Positions 7,838-14,954 of a DNA stretch of 19,708 nucleotides are shown one piece after another. The number at the start of each line of letters is the position of its first letter. Position 1 is the first letter of the stretch. A model generated the notes under the pieces. It ran no database searches and was not told the DNA's origin. It saw only the letters and a list, made by a program, of their open reading frames with translations. This stretch comes from an uncultured Eubacteriales bacterium (GTDB taxonomy: Bacteria; Bacillota; Clostridia; Oscillospirales; CAG-272). Both the position numbers and the translations under genes were made by a program. The stretch is from contig CAKSEI010000012.1 of assembly GCA_934446285.1 (NCBI GenBank), positions 1 through 19,708 of the forward strand, given 5' to 3'.

Positions 7838-8077
7838 ATGAAAATAACAGTATGTATAGGTTCCTCATGCCATCTGAAAGGCTCACGCGGAGTGGTAGAG
7901 ACGCTGCAGCGCCTGATAAGCGAGAATAATCTCGGTGATAAGGTCGAGCTTGCGGGCACGTTCTGCATGGGACAATGTCAGGAGGGGGTATGCGTTACCG
8001 CAGACGGAGAGTTTTACTCCGTTTCCCCCGATACAGTAGAGGACTTTTTTGATAAGGCCGTTGCACGGTGCGTATAA
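7838..8077 (+). CDS. Stand-alone thioredoxin-like [2Fe-2S] ferredoxin, copy 1
   Basis: A 79-residue protein consisting only of the thioredoxin-like [2Fe-2S] ferredoxin domain found in NuoE, HndA and HydC. Ligand pattern is C6-X4-C11 in CIGSSCHLKGS and C43-X3-C47 in FCMGQC, exactly the family spacing. It should carry one electron between a flavin or Fe-S partner and, given the operon, the hydrogenase. Start: GAAAGGA at 7820-7826 lies 11 bases before the ATG at 7838; the frame extends to 7814, but that would place the ATG before this ribosome site. It is the first gene of the operon and is followed after three bases by a paralogue. Confidence 0.87.
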   Translation: MKITVCIGSSCHLKGSRGVVETLQRLISENNLGDKVELAGTFCMGQCQEGVCVTADGEFYSVSPDTVEDFFDKAVARCV

Positions 8078-8080
8078 AAG

Positions 8081-8341
8081 ATGATTATTCAGATTTGCGT
8101 CGGCTCGTCATGCCATCTGAAAGGCTCGGAGAAACTGGTCGGGCTTTTTAAGAAAGAGGTAGAAGCGCGCGGACTTGATACGGATATAACGCTTGCCGGC
8201 AGCTTCTGCACGGGCAGGTGCAACAGGGACGGAGTGACCGTCACCGTCGACGACGATATTTATACGGGCGTGACGCCCGAGAGCTTTGACGCTTTTTTTA
8301 CCGATACGGTACTAAAGAAGCTTGAGAAAGAGGGGGCATAA
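8081..8341 (+). CDS. Stand-alone thioredoxin-like [2Fe-2S] ferredoxin, copy 2
   Basis: An 86-residue paralogue of the preceding gene, with cysteines at the same positions (C6, C11, C43, C47). Both share GSSCHLKGS at protein level and a 20-base identical DNA tract (7865-7884 and 8108-8127), while the remainder has diverged considerably, indicating an old tandem duplication. Fold and electron-carrier role follow from the family. No good Shine-Dalgarno precedes its ATG; re-initiation from the upstream stop, three bases away, is likely. The C-terminal tail is slightly longer and charged. Two carriers might serve two different hydrogenases downstream, but that is inference. Confidence 0.85.
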   Translation: MIIQICVGSSCHLKGSEKLVGLFKKEVEARGLDTDITLAGSFCTGRCNRDGVTVTVDDDIYTGVTPESFDAFFTDTVLKKLEKEGA

Positions 8342-8343
8342 GC

Positions 8344-10026
8344 GTGGATTGTCTTACTCTGAAGAAATCAAACTGCAGAAACTGCTATAAATGTATACGC
8401 CACTGTCCCGTTAAGAGCATACGTTTCTCGGGAAATCAGGCATATATAATCGGAAACGAATGTATCGTGTGCGGGCAGTGCTTTGTCGTATGTCCGCAGG
8501 ACGCCAAGCAGATAGTGGATGAGACGGAAAAGGTAAAGGTTCTGCTGCAGAGCGGAGCGCCCGTAGTCATAAGTCTTGCTCCGTCATTTATCGCCAATTA
8601 CGACGGAGTGGGAATTGAGTCTATGCGCGCGGCTGTGAAGAAGCTCGGCTTTTACGATGCGGAGGAGACCGCGCTCGGCGCTACGATGATAAAGCGCGAA
8701 TACGACAGGATGTTAAACGAGGACGGCAGGGATATAATCATAACCTCCTGCTGCCATTCGGTGAATTTACTTATACAGAAGCATTTCCCCGGGGCGCTGC
8801 CATACCTTGCCGACGTGATGTCACCCATGCAGGCGCATTGCGCGGATATAAAGAAGCGCATACCGGGGGCGAAGACCGTTTTCGTGGGCCCTTGCGTGGC
8901 GAAAAAGGACGAAGCGCAGCATTATGAAGGCACGGTCGATGCGGTGCTTACCTTTGACGAGCTTACTCTTTGGATGAAAAACGAGGGAGTCTCTCCCGAG
9001 AGGATGAGCGACAGCCCCGAGAGCAGGGAGAACAGCCGCGCCAGACTCTTCCCGACGACGGGAGGAATTCTTAAGACTATGAAGCTTGAGAGCCCCGACT
9101 ATACCTATATGGCGGTCGACGGAACAGAGAACTGCATGGCGGTGCTGCGCGATATCGAGAGAGGCGACGTGCACAAGTGCTTTATCGAGATGTCCGCCTG
9201 CGTCGGCAGCTGTATAGGAGGACCGGTCATGGAGAAGTTCCACCGCTCTCCGGTAAAGGATTATACGGCTGTGTCCCGCTTTGCGGGCGATGATGACTTC
9301 AAGGTCGGAGACGTCCCGCCCGCCGAGCTGCGCAAGGATTTTGAATTGATAGAGCAGAGAGGATATAATCCGAGTGAGGCGGAGATAGAGGAGACGCTGC
9401 GCCAGATGGGCAAGGTGAAGAAGAGCGATGAGCTTAACTGCGGCTCGTGCGGGTATGATACCTGCAGGGAAAAGGCTGTGGCTATATGCCGCGGCAAGGC
9501 GGAGATATCCATGTGCCTGCCTTACCTAAAGGATAAGGCGGAGAATTTCTCCGATACAATAGCGCGCAACACCCCGAACGGGCTTATCGTCCTTAACGAA
9601 AAAACAGAGGTGCAGCAGATAAACGCCGCGGCACTGCGCATCCTCAATCTGCGCTCGCCGTCGGACATTCTCGGCGACAGGGTGGTAAGGGTGCTCGACC
9701 CCGCGGACATTCTCGCCGTTCTCTCGAGCGGCAGAGGTGTTCACGATAAGAGGGAATACCTCGCCGAGTACGGAAGATATGTTGAAAAAACGGTCGTGTA
9801 TGACAGGGAGTATCATCTGATCCTCTGCATACTGCGCGACGTTACCGAGGAGGAGACTCAGCGGGAAAAGAAAGAGGATATCAGACGTCAGACCGTCGAT
9901 ATTGCGGATAAGGTCGTGGATAAGCAGATGAGAATTGTACAGGAGATAGCGTCGCTGCTCGGTGAGACGGCGGCGGAGACGAAAATTGCCCTTACCAAGC
10001 TCAAGGAGTCGGTAAACGATGAATAA
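8344..10026 (+). CDS. hydS: Sensory [FeFe]-hydrogenase with PAS domain (HydS type, group C)
   Basis: A 560-residue protein. Order: two [4Fe-4S] ferredoxin motifs (C11-14-17-21 and C40-43-46-50); H-cluster domain with L1 TSCCHSV (C136, C137), L2 VGPCVAKKDE (C184) and L3 SACVGSCIGG (C286, C290); an extra Fe-S module with C366, C369, C374 and C391; a PAS domain at about 400-500; and a C-terminal coiled coil at about 503-555. All four H-cluster cysteine ligands are kept, so a cofactor can probably bind. This architecture is that of group C putative H2-sensing hydrogenases; the PAS and coiled coil would relay the state to a partner. GTG start at 8344 with AGAGGGGG just upstream, inside the previous gene. 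The stop overlaps the phosphatase gene by eight bases, arguing for a functional pair. Confidence 0.9.
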   Translation: MDCLTLKKSNCRNCYKCIRHCPVKSIRFSGNQAYIIGNECIVCGQCFVVCPQDAKQIVDETEKVKVLLQSGAPVVISLAPSFIANYDGVGIESMRAAVKKLGFYDAEETALGATMIKREYDRMLNEDGRDIIITSCCHSVNLLIQKHFPGALPYLADVMSPMQAHCADIKKRIPGAKTVFVGPCVAKKDEAQHYEGTVDAVLTFDELTLWMKNEGVSPERMSDSPESRENSRARLFPTTGGILKTMKLESPDYTYMAVDGTENCMAVLRDIERGDVHKCFIEMSACVGSCIGGPVMEKFHRSPVKDYTAVSRFAGDDDFKVGDVPPAELRKDFELIEQRGYNPSEAEIEETLRQMGKVKKSDELNCGSCGYDTCREKAVAICRGKAEISMCLPYLKDKAENFSDTIARNTPNGLIVLNEKTEVQQINAAALRILNLRSPSDILGDRVVRVLDPADILAVLSSGRGVHDKREYLAEYGRYVEKTVVYDREYHLILCILRDVTEEETQREKKEDIRRQTVDIADKVVDKQMRIVQEIASLLGETAAETKIALTKLKESVNDE

Positions 10027-11191
10027 CCTTTGCGCCGAGGTCGGGTACAAGAGTATAAACCACGAGGGTGAGCAGCTGTGCGGCGACCATGTCGATATAA
10101 TCGAGCAGGGTGAAAATTCCACGGTCATCGTCCTTGCCGACGGTCTCGGCAGCGGGGTAAAAGCGAGCATACTCTCGACACTTACCTCGAAGATTATCTC
10201 CACCATGATGGCAAACGGCCTTGCCCTTGAGGACTGTGTTTCGACCATTGCCGCGACCCTGCCGATATGCTCGGTACGCGGAGTGGCTTATTCGACGTTT
10301 ACTATTATACATCTCATAGAGAATGAAACGGCGGAGATAATCCAATACGACAATCCGAACGTAATATTCCTGCGTGACGGTGAGATTTACGATTATCCCA
10401 AGAGTGAGCTTAATATAGACGGCAAGAAAATTTTGAAGAGCGTTATAAGTCTGCAGGAGGGCGACTGCATGACCGCCATGAGCGACGGCTGCCCTCACGC
10501 GGGCATAGGGCTTGCCTACAATTTCGGCTGGAAGTGGGATGATATCGCCGACTTTATGAAGATGATGTGCGGCGCGGGCTATACCGCAAAGACGCTTGCC
10601 ACGATGCTTGTCGACAAATGCGACGAGGAGTACGGACACCGCCCGGGAGACGATGCCACGGCGTGTGTTGTCAGGATACGTAAAAGAGAGCCGATGAATA
10701 TTCTTTTCGGCCCTCCGCGCAACCGCGACGACTGCGACCGCATGATGACACTCTTTTTCTCAAAGGAAGGAAAACATATAGTCTGTGGCGGGACTACGTC
10801 GTCCGTTGCCGCGAAGTATTTAGGAAAGCCGGTGCGCGCGAGCCTTGACTTTGAGCGCGGCGACGTTCCGCCGATAGCAGAGATAGAGGGTGTCGACCTT
10901 GTCACCGAGGGAGTCATCACGATAAATAAGGTTATAGAGTATGCAAAGGATGCCCTCGGCGCGAATGAGCTGTACGGCGAGTGGAGCGTACACAGGGACG
11001 GAGCGTCGCTTATATGCCGTATGCTCTTTGAGGAGGCAACGGATATAAATTTCTACGTCGGACGCGCGATAAATCCCGCGCATCAGAATCCCGACCTGCC
11101 TATAAACTTCAATATAAAAATGAACCTGGTAAAGGAATTGACCGAATGCCTGCGGCAGATGGGCAAAAAAGTCAAGGTAAGCTATTTCTGA
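10019..11191 (+). CDS. SpoIIE/PP2C-type serine phosphatase with an unassigned C-terminal domain
   Basis: A 390-residue protein. Residues 1-222 are a PP2C/SpoIIE-type phosphatase: GDH (D23), LADGLGSG (D41), MSDGC (D156) and PGDDAT (D211, D212) supply the metal-binding acidic residues. Residues 226-390 form a second domain I cannot assign, containing GPP, FFSKEGKHIVCGGTTS, PPIAEIEGVDLVTEG and an alternating helix-strand pattern. There is no membrane segment, so it is cytosolic. SpoIIE-type enzymes usually dephosphorylate STAS-domain anti-anti-sigma factors or similar partners; none is present here. Start: AAGGAG at 10003-10008, ten bases before an ATG that overlaps the hydS end. Phosphatases of this type accompany some sensory hydrogenases, so it likely transmits the HydS signal. 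Confidence 0.86.
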   Translation: MNNLCAEVGYKSINHEGEQLCGDHVDIIEQGENSTVIVLADGLGSGVKASILSTLTSKIISTMMANGLALEDCVSTIAATLPICSVRGVAYSTFTIIHLIENETAEIIQYDNPNVIFLRDGEIYDYPKSELNIDGKKILKSVISLQEGDCMTAMSDGCPHAGIGLAYNFGWKWDDIADFMKMMCGAGYTAKTLATMLVDKCDEEYGHRPGDDATACVVRIRKREPMNILFGPPRNRDDCDRMMTLFFSKEGKHIVCGGTTSSVAAKYLGKPVRASLDFERGDVPPIAEIEGVDLVTEGVITINKVIEYAKDALGANELYGEWSVHRDGASLICRMLFEEATDINFYVGRAINPAHQNPDLPINFNIKMNLVKELTECLRQMGKKVKVSYF

Positions 11192-11201
11192 GGAGATAAT
11201 A

Positions 11202-12626
11202 ATGCATAAGTTTGATACAAAGGTACAGCATCTTAAATATAAGGTCCTGCGCGAAGTCGCGCGCCTCGCGTGGAGCGATACTCTTCTCGAGAACATGGCG
11301 GAAATACCCAAGACTATTGTGCCGGGCAACTCTCCGACCATGCGCTGTTGCGTTAGCAAGGAACGTGCAATCCTCGAGCAGAGGGTGAGAAGTGCCATGG
11401 GCGGCAGCCGCAGAAATCCGAATGTTATAGAGGTTATCGACATAGCGTGCGACGAGTGTCCCATGGGCGGATACGAGGTTACCAACGCCTGCAGAGGATG
11501 CCTCGCACACCGCTGCGAGGACGCCTGCCGTTTCGGTGCTATATACTACGACGAGAATTACGTCGCTCATATAGACAAGACCAAGTGTAAGGAGTGCGGC
11601 GCGTGCGCAAAGGTTTGTCCCTATACCGCGATAATCAGCAGAAAGCGTCCGTGCGAGAACGCCTGCAAGATAAAGGCGATACATATGAACGAGGACAAGA
11701 GCGCTGCCATTGACAACGGCAAGTGTATTTCGTGCGGCGCGTGCGTATATCAGTGCCCTTTCGGTGCGATAACCGACAAGTCATACATCATCGATGTTAT
11801 AGATATGATAAAGAAGAGCGGCGGCAATAAGGATTACAAGGTCTTTGCCGTAGTTGCCCCGTCCATATCGAGCCAGTTCAGGTATGCAAAGCTCGGTCAG
11901 GTTGTCTCGGGATTAAAGGAGCTCGGATTCCACGCCGTCGTCGAGGCGGCTCTCGGCGCGGATATGGTTGCCGATGCGGAGAGCAGAGAGTTAGTGGAAA
12001 AGGGCTTTCTCACAAGCTCCTGCTGCCCGGCGTTCGTCGATTTCATACATAAGTATTATCCCGAGCTTACCGAGCACATTTCTCACAATCTTTCGCCTAT
12101 GGCTACTATCGCAAAGTATATAAAGGAGCACGAGGGCGACTGCAGAGTGGTCTTTATCGGGCCTTGCACCGCTAAGAAAGCCGAGGTGCAGAAGGACACG
12201 GTGAAGAAATATGTTGATGTTGCCATGACCTTTGAGGAGCTTCAGGCACTCTTTGACTCGCGCGACATTGATATAACGGCGATGCCCGAGGATTGCCTTG
12301 ACAACGCGTCGTATTTCGGGCGTATTTTCGCCCGCTCGGGCGGACTGTCCGATGCTGTTGCACAGGGACTGAGAGAGCACGGCGATACCGACTTTGAGCT
12401 GAAAGCGTGCGCGTGTGACGGCATAGAGCAGTGCAAGCTTGCGCTTATGAAAAAGAAAAAGGGCGTGCTCGACGCAAACTTTATCGAGGGCATGGCGTGT
12501 ATCGGCGGATGTATCGGCGGTGCGGGCTGCCTTACTCACGGCGAGAAGAGCAAGACCGAGGTAGACAAATACGGCAAGGAAGCACTTGAAAAAACGATTA
12601 CCGATGCTATATCGGTATTGAGATAA
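11202..12626 (+). CDS. hydA: [FeFe]-hydrogenase, group B / HydA2-like
   Basis: A 474-residue protein. The N-terminal third is cysteine-rich: C83/C86, C97-100-105-109, a ferredoxin motif C129-132-135-139, C151/C155, and a second ferredoxin motif C175-178-181-185, enough for about three [4Fe-4S] clusters. The H-cluster domain has L1 TSSCCPAF (C274, C275), L2 IGPCTAKKAE (C322) and L3 GMACIGGCIGGAG (C433, C437). These are all the ligands plus the proton-relay cysteine C274, so it should be catalytically active in H2 production or uptake. The GPC form of L2 and the N-terminal pattern match group B, not the bifurcating HydA. It is monomeric-type, cytosolic and probably ferredoxin-dependent. AGGAGA stands just upstream of the ATG, 10 bases after the phosphatase stop. 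Maturases HydE, HydF and HydG are not in the window. Confidence 0.93.
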   Translation: MHKFDTKVQHLKYKVLREVARLAWSDTLLENMAEIPKTIVPGNSPTMRCCVSKERAILEQRVRSAMGGSRRNPNVIEVIDIACDECPMGGYEVTNACRGCLAHRCEDACRFGAIYYDENYVAHIDKTKCKECGACAKVCPYTAIISRKRPCENACKIKAIHMNEDKSAAIDNGKCISCGACVYQCPFGAITDKSYIIDVIDMIKKSGGNKDYKVFAVVAPSISSQFRYAKLGQVVSGLKELGFHAVVEAALGADMVADAESRELVEKGFLTSSCCPAFVDFIHKYYPELTEHISHNLSPMATIAKYIKEHEGDCRVVFIGPCTAKKAEVQKDTVKKYVDVAMTFEELQALFDSRDIDITAMPEDCLDNASYFGRIFARSGGLSDAVAQGLREHGDTDFELKACACDGIEQCKLALMKKKKGVLDANFIEGMACIGGCIGGAGCLTHGEKSKTEVDKYGKEALEKTITDAISVLR

Positions 12627-12638
12627 TTAAAAAAATTA

Positions 12639-12666
12639 AAAACGGGCTGCGAGAGCAGCCCGTTTT
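12639..12666 (+). terminator. Strong terminator closing the hydrogenase operon
   Basis: Perfect 12-pair stem aaaacgggctgc (12639-12650) with gcagcccgtttt (12655-12666) and a GAGA tetraloop. The A-rich 5' flank would also let it act on the other strand. Confidence 0.93.
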
Positions 12667-12705
12667 GCGTGTATTATAAATCCTATACGTCGGGAAGAAG
12701 ATAAA

Positions 12706-13026
12706 ATGAGAATAACAACTCCGGGAACGAGTCACGGAGACTCAACCTTTGCGGGGTCTTTTCCGACTTTTCTGCTGCTGAATCCGCTGAGTATTTCGCT
12801 CTATGCATATGCGAGGTGATGCATTATAGCCCGATACTGCGGTGCGGAGACTGCGTGAAGCAAAGTATGACGAATTTGTATTCAATCATGTCTCTGACAG
12901 GTGGCTTATACCCGCATATACGACGACCGGCGCGAGGGCAACGACGGAAAGGAGCTGCTCTTATACTGCACGGCTCTGCCGTACCCCGTGCGCATAGCGC
13001 ATGACTGCGACGTTTTTCTGCCGTAA
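12706..13026 (+). pseudogene. Decayed MBL-fold metal-dependent hydrolase gene
   Basis: Three or four fragments in different frames spell a shortened MBL-fold (ribonuclease Z-like) hydrolase. The ATG at 12706 opens MRITTPGTSHGDSTF, the typical N-terminus (consensus MKITTLGTSHGDPT), and stops at 12817-12819. In the next frame HYSPILR appears (12822-12842), like the THY-P segment of the family. At 12851-12910 another frame gives LREAKYDEFVFNHVSDRWL, matching the late LVFNHVYDPW region. Finally 12913-13026 gives the tail YCTALPYPVRIAHDCDVFLP before a TAA. The whole central metal-binding region (HxHxDH) is missing: about 320 bases remain of an expected ~750-800. Frameshifts and a large internal deletion make it non-functional. 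The identification rests on family memory, not on a search. Confidence 0.65.
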
Positions 13027-13031
13027 ACCGG

Positions 13032-13081
13032 GGCAGTTCATTCCCGAAAAGCGGAGCGGGCTTTTTTTGAAGAAAACTGCC
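13032..13081 (+). terminator. Possible terminator after the pseudogene
   Basis: cccg (13043-13046) and cggg (13057-13060) precede seven T residues (13062-13068), nested inside ggcagtt (13032-13038) and aactgcc (13075-13081). The inner stem is short, so it may be a decayed terminator of the dead gene. Confidence 0.35.
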
Positions 13082-13094
13082 GAGCCGTGAAAAT

Positions 13095-13152
13095 AAAAAA
13101 GACATACATCCTTTTTGTCTTCCGCAAAAATGGATTTGTATGCCTTTTTTTA
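13095..13152. terminator. Bidirectional terminator between the plus-strand genes and rny
   Basis: gacatacatcc (13101-13111) pairs with ggatttgtatgcc (13132-13144, with one bulge). An A-run lies on the left and a T-run (13145-13151) on the right, so a U-run follows the hairpin in either direction. It ends nine bases before the rny stop codon and most clearly serves rny on the minus strand. Confidence 0.75.
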
Positions 13153-13160
13153 GTGTCCGA

Positions 13161-14714
13161 TTACTTTGCGTAATCGATTGCGCGGCTCTCGCGTATTACG
13201 TGAATTTTTATTTGTCCCGGGTACTTAAGCTCCTCTTCGACACGCTTTACGATGTCGTGAGCGATAATGGTCATCCTGTCGTCGTTTACCTCGTCGGGCT
13301 TGACCATTATACGCACCTCGCGTCCCGCCTGGATTGCGTAGGATTTCTCCACGCCCTCAAAGGACGACGCTATCTCCTCGAGCTTCTGCAGACGCTTTAT
13401 GTAGTTCTCTACATTCTCGCGTCTTGCGCCCGGACGTGCGGCGGATATCGCATCCGCTGCCTGTACAATCTGCGCGACAAGGGTCTTTGCCTCGACATCT
13501 TCGTGATGCGCCTCTATCGCGTGAATAACTTCCTTGCTCTCCTTGTACTTCTTTGCAAGGTCGACGCCTATCTGCACATGGCTGCCCTCGACCTCCTGAG
13601 TCAGAGCTTTGCCTATATCATGCAGCAGACCCGCGCGGCGGGCAAGCGCTGCATCCGCGCCTAACTCCTCCGCTATCATTCCCGCGATGAACGAAACCTC
13701 TATCGAATGGTCGAGCACGTTCTGACCGTAGCTTGTACGGTACTTCAGTCTTCCGAGAATTTTCACAAGGTCGTGATTTATGCCGTGTATGCCCGTCTCA
13801 AATGTCGCTTTCTCACCCGCCTTGCGTATTGCCGTCTCGACCTCTTTCTTTGCACGCTCGACGGTCTCCTCAATGCGTGCGGGATGTATGCGTCCGTCGG
13901 ATATGAGCTTCTCAAGTGCGAGCCGCGCAGTCTCGCGGCGCACGGGGTCAAAACTCGAGAGAGTTATCGCCTCGGGAGTGTCGTCTATAATAAGGTCGCA
14001 CCCCGTCATCTGCTCTATTGTACGGATATTCCGTCCCTCTCTGCCTATTATCCTGCCCTTCATATCATCGCTTGGCAGCGGTACTACCGATACGGTAGCC
14101 TCCGATACGTGGTCGGCTGCGTAGCGCTGAATCGCCGTCGCGATTATCTCGTGGGCGAGCTGCTCGCTGTCCTCCTTGAACTGTCTCTCCGCCTCGGCTA
14201 TACGTGCGGCGGTCTCGTGCTCAAGCTCGTCGTTTACCGTTTCGAGCAGCTCGGATTTCGCCTGCTCGGCGGTAAGTCCCGATATCTGCTCAAGCTTTAC
14301 GACCTCCTGACCTATCAGTTCGTCAAGCTCAGCCTGCTTTTCTTCCGCGCGGTGCATTTTCTGCGCCAGCGCTTCTTCCTTTTTTTCAAACGCTTCGTAT
14401 TTGTGTTCGATTGCTTCCTCACGCTGCATAGCGCGTTTCTCTAAGCGGGAAACCTCGTTGCGGCGTTCCTTAAGCTCTTTGTCTGCCTCGTTGCGATTGC
14501 GGATTATTTCCTCTTTCGCCTCGACAAGCATTTCTTTTTTCTTGCTCTCGCCCGCTTTCTCTGCGTCGGATATAATGCTGCGCGCCTTTTCCTCGGCAGA
14601 GCCTATCTCCGCCTCGGCGACCTTCTTACGGTATGTGATACCGCATACAAAACCGGTGAAAAGCGCGACTGCCGCCGCGGCAACGGCGAGAATCACAGCT
14701 TGTAGTATCGTCAA
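13161..14714 (-). CDS. rny: Ribonuclease Y
   Basis: A 517-residue protein of the normal RNase Y length. Residues 4-27 are a single membrane helix, about 38-200 a highly charged coiled coil, about 210-280 a KH RNA-binding domain (GRIIGREGRN at 220-229), and about 330-430 an HD domain with H336 and LLHDIGK (H365, D366). It is the membrane-anchored endoribonuclease that starts mRNA turnover in Firmicutes. The start is TTG (complement of 14712-14714), chosen because AGGAGGT (14721-14727) lies six bases upstream and the protein then begins right at its membrane helix. It is transcribed alone from a near-perfect promoter, convergent with the hydrogenase side and divergent from the aminotransferase gene. 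Confidence 0.96.
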   Translation of the reverse strand: MTILQAVILAVAAAAVALFTGFVCGITYRKKVAEAEIGSAEEKARSIISDAEKAGESKKKEMLVEAKEEIIRNRNEADKELKERRNEVSRLEKRAMQREEAIEHKYEAFEKKEEALAQKMHRAEEKQAELDELIGQEVVKLEQISGLTAEQAKSELLETVNDELEHETAARIAEAERQFKEDSEQLAHEIIATAIQRYAADHVSEATVSVVPLPSDDMKGRIIGREGRNIRTIEQMTGCDLIIDDTPEAITLSSFDPVRRETARLALEKLISDGRIHPARIEETVERAKKEVETAIRKAGEKATFETGIHGINHDLVKILGRLKYRTSYGQNVLDHSIEVSFIAGMIAEELGADAALARRAGLLHDIGKALTQEVEGSHVQIGVDLAKKYKESKEVIHAIEAHHEDVEAKTLVAQIVQAADAISAARPGARRENVENYIKRLQKLEEIASSFEGVEKSYAIQAGREVRIMVKPDEVNDDRMTIIAHDIVKRVEEELKYPGQIKIHVIRESRAIDYAK

Positions 14715-14820
14715 GATTGCACCTCCTTTTTTCTGTGATAAGAGTATTGCATAAAGATATTCATAAGTCCCCCGCGCGCACGGCGGCGGGGAGGCGTCCG
14801 TATATACTTACACAAGGTAA

Positions 14821-14849
14821 ATTATACACTAATGACGGCTCTTTGTCAA
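14821..14849 (-). promoter_or_regulatory. Consensus sigma-A promoter for rny
   Basis: On the minus strand: TTGACA (14849-14844), 17-base spacer, TATAAT (14826-14821). Both hexamers match consensus exactly. The leader is about 100 bases and contains a GC-rich hairpin (ccccgc...gcgggg). Confidence 0.85.
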
Positions 14850-14877
14850 GAAAAAAGTTAGCCGCCATGTGCGCGCC

Positions 14878-14907
14878 TTGATTTGTTCATACGCAGCGTG
14901 ATAAAAT
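14878..14907 (+). promoter_or_regulatory. Promoter of the aminotransferase gene
   Basis: TTGATT (14878-14883), 18-base spacer, extended -10 with TG at 14899-14900 and TAAAAT at 14902-14907. Its leader carries a hairpin, ggcgcg (14923-14928) with cgcgcc (14935-14940), ending two bases before the ribosome-binding GGAGG (14943-14947). Confidence 0.55.
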
Positions 14908-14954
14908 ATAAGGCGTGAAAAAGGCGCGCTGCGTCGCGCCGCGGAGGCATGAAA

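Noticed and set aside
8344..10026. HydS as an electron-bifurcating HydA
   Set aside because: There is a C-terminal PAS and coiled coil, the L1/L3 motifs are divergent, and no HydB flavin subunit is nearby.
12816..13004. 62-codon plus-strand frame as an independent small gene
   Set aside because: It lies within the MBL-fold relic and reads only one short piece of it in frame; the remainder is out-of-frame translation.
13707..14444. 245-codon plus-strand open frame opposite rny
   Set aside because: Shadow of the rny coding strand; no ribosome site or domain, and rny is unambiguous.
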